NCBI GenBank assembly: GCA_944338165.1
Contig: CALVLN010000002.1
Span: 186,001-250,000 of the forward strand
Length of the DNA: 64,000 bases
Direction of reading: 5' to 3'
DNA from: an uncultured Clostridia bacterium
GTDB lineage: Bacteria; Bacillota; Clostridia; Christensenellales; Borkfalkiaceae
Below, one piece after another: positions 60,731 through 64,000 of this stretch. The notes under the pieces are model-generated. The model searched no databases, was not told where the DNA came from, and saw only the letters and a list, made by a program, of their open reading frames with translations. A program made the translations under genes and the position numbers. The first letter of the stretch is position 1. Every line of letters begins with the position of its first letter.

Positions 60731-60765
60731 AAAGCCGGCGCACCGATTCGGTGCGCCGGCTTTTT
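60731..60765. terminator. Bidirectional terminator between tcdA and the Ig-repeat gene
   Basis: GCCGGCGCACCG pairs with CGGTGCGCCGGC around ATT, T5 on the right and A on the left. Confidence 0.92.
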
Positions 60766-60774
60766 GCCGTTCGT

Positions 60775-63700
60775 TTATTCCGCGTCGGAAGCGGTAAGAC
60801 CGCTGCAGACCTCTTCAAGATGCTCATACATCCCGCCGAGGAAGGAATCAAAGGTCGTAAGCACCTCTTCGGAAAGCGCCGCGCGGTCGGTCTTCACGAT
60901 CTCCCACATGCGCAGCAGCTCCTCGCGGTAAGTGATCTTGGACGTTTCTTCCGTCTCGGGATCGGTATACTCAAAGCTGCCGTCGGGGTCGTTTTCGTAG
61001 GCGACGAAGGTGATGTTGAGCGAAAGCAGATCGACGAGCAGCGTATTCGCCGCTTCGGGAAGCAGCGGCTCCTGCCCTTCGCCGGAGGCGGTAAGCCCGA
61101 GCGCGATGCCGTCGTGAATGAAGTTGGAGGCGGCATCCAGCGTCATGAGGAAGTATCTGTCCTGCGCGCTCAATGCGTAGAAGTCGGAAACGAACTCGCT
61201 CACGGACTGCGCCGTAAAGGTGAACGCGTCGCCCGAGAACATGATCTGCGTATACTTGAGCTGTGCGCCCGTCCAGAAGAACTCCGCATATTTTTCGAGG
61301 AAGGCGCGCAGCTGCGTCGCGGCCTCGTACCCTTCAAGATCGATGCCGAGCGACTGAACGAAGTCGGCGTAAGCAGACTTGGCGAGATACACGACGTTAT
61401 AGACGGGTTCTGGGTAGGAGCCCGTGCCGTAAGGCATGTTGTAATACGCCTCGATGACGGCGTCGTCCCCGCAGCTTAAGATCTGCTGTTCGAGCAGGCG
61501 GATCTGTTCGTAGGAAGCGAAGAAAGGAAGCGTGAGATCGGCAAGGTTAAAATCGGTAAACGTCTCCGCAAGGGACGCATTTGCCGCCGCGATGTAGAGG
61601 TTCTTCATTGCCGCTTCCAGCTCCTCGCTCATCGCGGGCGCCTGATACGCCCAGGTCCAGACCTCATTGCCATTGCTGTCAAGCACGGGGTTCCCCTCGT
61701 CATCGACCTTCTTCTCCCAGACAAACTTCTGATAGAAGCCGAGATACTTTTCGTACAGATCGGACATATGCTGGTCAAACGTCGCCTTATCCGCGTTTTC
61801 CCACGTGCCGTTGTAGGCAGCGGAAGCGCTCTTCATGAGCTCGCAGAAGCTGTCCGTATCGCCGTTCGCGTAGCTTTCGACGGCGAGCAGCAGGTCGGTG
61901 AACACGCTGTACGCGGTATCCGTTTCCTCCGAAGAAACGTCGATGTCGAGCTTGTCGCAATAATATTCATAGATGAACTGCGCAAACAGGGAATGCAGCA
62001 TCCCGTCCGAGGGATAGAGCGCGCTCGCAGGCATGCCCTCCGAGTAGAGGAAATACAGCGAGCCGAGGAAGTAATACTGCTGGATGGGCCGCATCGCCGA
62101 AAAGCTTTCAAACATCTTCTCGACTTTGGTGTCAAATTCCACCTGATCGGCGACGTCGTCATTCATGTACGCCTCCCAGAGATCGAGATACTGCGACCAC
62201 AGGCCGAGCACGTCGTCGTCAAAGGCGCCCGCATCGAGCAGCGTATAGTACCCGTAATCGCCGCTCGAGAAGGTGGCGAGGTTGGGCATGAAGAGGATGG
62301 TATAGAGGAAAACGTACGTCTGATCCTCCGAATACTGCTCCAGGAATTCGTAGCTCTGCCGCTCCGCCTCACGGTAATAGTACATGAACAGCGTGCTTTC
62401 CGTGAGGACGGGGGCTACCCCCGTAGACGGATCGTAGAGCTCCGCGGAAGCCTGGACCGCCGTATAGGCGACGAGCGCGTTGGAGAACACCGTGCGCATC
62501 TCCTCGAGCGGACCGGGAAGAAGATACCCGACCAAGGTGTTGATGTGCAGGTAGGAAGATTCCGCCGTCTCCTCGCCGCGCATATAATCGGCTACGTAAT
62601 AGCGGTACAGGATCTCGAAAAAGTCCTTCTTCTCTCTCCAGTCGTTGAGGCAGCGGAAGGCGGAACCGTCTGCCGCCTCGTTGGAACCGATCTGCGTGAG
62701 CTGCGTGTAAGCCGCTTCGATCTCATCATAATACTGCGTCAGATCGATGTCCGCCCAGCCCTCGATGGATGCGGGCGAAGGGATCTCTTCGAGCAGCGAA
62801 TACGCCTCGGCGGCAAAGCCGAGCACCTGCGCCGCGCGGCGCAGATAGGAAAATTCGGGAATGAGCTCCGCAAGTTCGCCCACCGTGAAATCGACCTTCT
62901 CGCCTTCGACCACGCTGTCGTAAACGACGGTGTCGCCGCATTCGCGCGCGATCATGGCATCGTGGAAAATTTCGCTCAATTCGGAAAGGCGCGCGATATC
63001 CGCATCCGTCCCCGCCGCGATCTTATCGGAGACCGACTTGGCGTCCTCCGGCGTGGCGCAGGAATAGACCGCCGTGCCCGTCTCGCTGATGGAAAAGGCG
63101 CCTTCAAACGCTTCGTTCGCCGTTTCCCGCCATTCGTTGTAGGCATAGACGACGGCGACGCGGGCGACGGAATCCAGCTCGTTGCGGGTGATATACAGGG
63201 AATCGCTGACGGAAAGATCGCCGTAGGCCGAAAGCAGGTCGATCGCGAGTTTGCCGTCCGCATCGGTGACCCCGTCCGGCAGTTTGAGCCCGGGATCGCT
63301 CGCCGTCGGCTGACGATAGCAATCCCAATCAAGCGCGGAGAACGTCTCCGCCGCCTTTTTGATGCGGCTGACGTCGCTGTAAACGAGGTCGATCGCAAAC
63401 GTCGCATACTCGCGGCCGCGGTATGCAACGGAAATGTTCTGCTCCACCGATTCGTTCTCTTCGCTGACGAGCGTCGGATCGAACCCGGAGAGCTGCAGCT
63501 GATTGAGCGCGACGCTGCGCGTCGCCGATCCGTCCTTGCTCTTCAGCGTGAGCGAGGCGCCCGTCATATCGAGCTCCGTCTCGTGATTGCCGTATTCCGT
63601 CTTGCGGGGAGCGCGGAAGGTGGGCACGCCTTCGGCAACGGTGATGTCGAAGGTGCCCTCGTATGCATCCTCGCCCTTGGCGTACTTGGCGGTGACCGTC

Positions 63701-64000
63701 ACCGTTTCCGCCGGCTTGGACGTATCAAACCCCGTAAGCGTGAGCGCGCTCTCCGACGCGGTGACGGAGATGGCCGTGCCGTCGTCCCGCGTGATGCTCA
63801 AACGCGGGGATGCGTCGGCGAATTGCTCGCCGACGAAATAGACGTATTTTTCCGCAGCGCGGACGCGCGGCACGACGGTGACGGTAAGTTCGATGGACTG
63901 CCCGCCGTAGGAGACGGTAAGCGTCTGTTCGCCGAGGGTATTCTTATCGTATCCGCTGACAGACACGCCCCCGTCGTCAAGCCGCACGGAATTGCCGTCC
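60775..64000 (-). CDS. Large surface protein with bacterial Ig-like repeats, N-terminus outside the window
   Basis: At least 1075 residues, cut at the right edge. The visible N-terminal portion carries tandem Ig-like (Big_3-type) units, each ending in the pattern GYD...GxQTLTVSYGGQ and VTVTVxV (about residues 1-40, 45-115 and 120-205). From about residue 210 to the end the sequence is a long, mostly helical, acidic region rich in Tyr, Asp, Glu and Ala without a domain I recognise; no LPxTG, choline-binding or SLH motif appears at the C-terminus. It is probably secreted or bound at the surface through its missing N-terminus. Enzyme function cannot be claimed. The stop codon is preceded by SGLTASDAE. 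Confidence 0.75.
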   Translation of the reverse strand, partial: DGNSVRLDDGGVSVSGYDKNTLGEQTLTVSYGGQSIELTVTVVPRVRAAEKYVYFVGEQFADASPRLSITRDDGTAISVTASESALTLTGFDTSKPAETVTVTAKYAKGEDAYEGTFDITVAEGVPTFRAPRKTEYGNHETELDMTGASLTLKSKDGSATRSVALNQLQLSGFDPTLVSEENESVEQNISVAYRGREYATFAIDLVYSDVSRIKKAAETFSALDWDCYRQPTASDPGLKLPDGVTDADGKLAIDLLSAYGDLSVSDSLYITRNELDSVARVAVVYAYNEWRETANEAFEGAFSISETGTAVYSCATPEDAKSVSDKIAAGTDADIARLSELSEIFHDAMIARECGDTVVYDSVVEGEKVDFTVGELAELIPEFSYLRRAAQVLGFAAEAYSLLEEIPSPASIEGWADIDLTQYYDEIEAAYTQLTQIGSNEAADGSAFRCLNDWREKKDFFEILYRYYVADYMRGEETAESSYLHINTLVGYLLPGPLEEMRTVFSNALVAYTAVQASAELYDPSTGVAPVLTESTLFMYYYREAERQSYEFLEQYSEDQTYVFLYTILFMPNLATFSSGDYGYYTLLDAGAFDDDVLGLWSQYLDLWEAYMNDDVADQVEFDTKVEKMFESFSAMRPIQQYYFLGSLYFLYSEGMPASALYPSDGMLHSLFAQFIYEYYCDKLDIDVSSEETDTAYSVFTDLLLAVESYANGDTDSFCELMKSASAAYNGTWENADKATFDQHMSDLYEKYLGFYQKFVWEKKVDDEGNPVLDSNGNEVWTWAYQAPAMSEELEAAMKNLYIAAANASLAETFTDFNLADLTLPFFASYEQIRLLEQQILSCGDDAVIEAYYNMPYGTGSYPEPVYNVVYLAKSAYADFVQSLGIDLEGYEAATQLRAFLEKYAEFFWTGAQLKYTQIMFSGDAFTFTAQSVSEFVSDFYALSAQDRYFLMTLDAASNFIHDGIALGLTASGEGQEPLLPEAANTLLVDLLSLNITFVAYENDPDGSFEYTDPETEETSKITYREELLRMWEIVKTDRAALSEEVLTTFDSFLGGMYEHLEEVCSGLTASDAE

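Overview
The window is GC-rich (about 60 percent by eye) and comes from an anaerobic, endospore-forming member of the Bacillota, most likely class Clostridia. The evidence is sleB-ypeB and spoIIR (sporulation and germination), pyruvate formate-lyase with its activase, rubrerythrin, formate-tetrahydrofolate ligase, a PyrD/PyrK class 1B dihydroorotate dehydrogenase, a sodium-pumping decarboxylase module and sigma-A promoters with Gram-positive spacing. A gut Clostridia lineage is a guess that the sequence alone cannot settle.

Layout. 1-3.4 kb: truncated M29 aminopeptidase, class II FBP aldolase, HtrA-like lipoprotein protease. 3.6-6.4 kb: rubrerythrin with two tiny coupled ORFs, then cardiolipin synthase with a stand-alone PriA-N-terminus-like protein. 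6.5-12.4 kb: LRR surface protein, trmL, ypeB, sleB, spoIIR, mnmA. 12.5-17.9 kb: tRNA-Arg(CCG), Hsp20, DegV, an EF-G paralogue and a frameshifted SAM methyltransferase. 18-35.5 kb: two convergent operons, pflA-pflB (+) and purE-C-F-M-N-O-H'-D-L-fhs-mutY (-), each preceded by a ZTP riboswitch with a terminator. 35.5-41.8 kb: ZIP transporter, MscS channel, galM, polysaccharide deacetylase, P-type Ca2+ ATPase. 41.8-48 kb: pyrR-B-C-F-K-D-E operon with an attenuator leader. 48.9-54.4 kb: an accessory region beginning at tRNA-Gly(CCC), with a duplicated tRNA 3' end, a PD-(D/E)XK nuclease gene behind a UvrB-independent UvrA-like ATPase, a phage gene remnant, and a zincin-like putative toxin with a coupled 79-residue protein. 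54.5-58.7 kb: oadB-oadG under a yybP-ykoY-like riboswitch, then galT-galK. 58.9-64 kb: AraC regulator, tcdA and the C-terminal part of a large surface protein with Ig-like repeats.

How it works together. The pfl and pur operons make one one-carbon circuit. Pfl yields formate, Fhs turns formate into 10-formyl-THF, and PurN and the AICAR transformylase consume it. ZTP/ZMP accumulates when 10-formyl-THF is short, and a ZTP aptamer sits in front of both the formate-producing and the formate-using operon. Purine and pyrimidine synthesis are each encoded as one long operon with many 1-13 nt gene overlaps, both controlled by transcription attenuation.

The most novel-looking material is the accessory region after tRNA-Gly (UvrA2 plus nuclease; zincin plus small acidic protein), the two-ZTP-switch one-carbon module, a metal-riboswitch-like leader on a sodium pump, and a spoIIR leader whose Shine-Dalgarno is masked only in read-through transcripts. 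All functional calls rest on motif recognition by eye; no database search was run.
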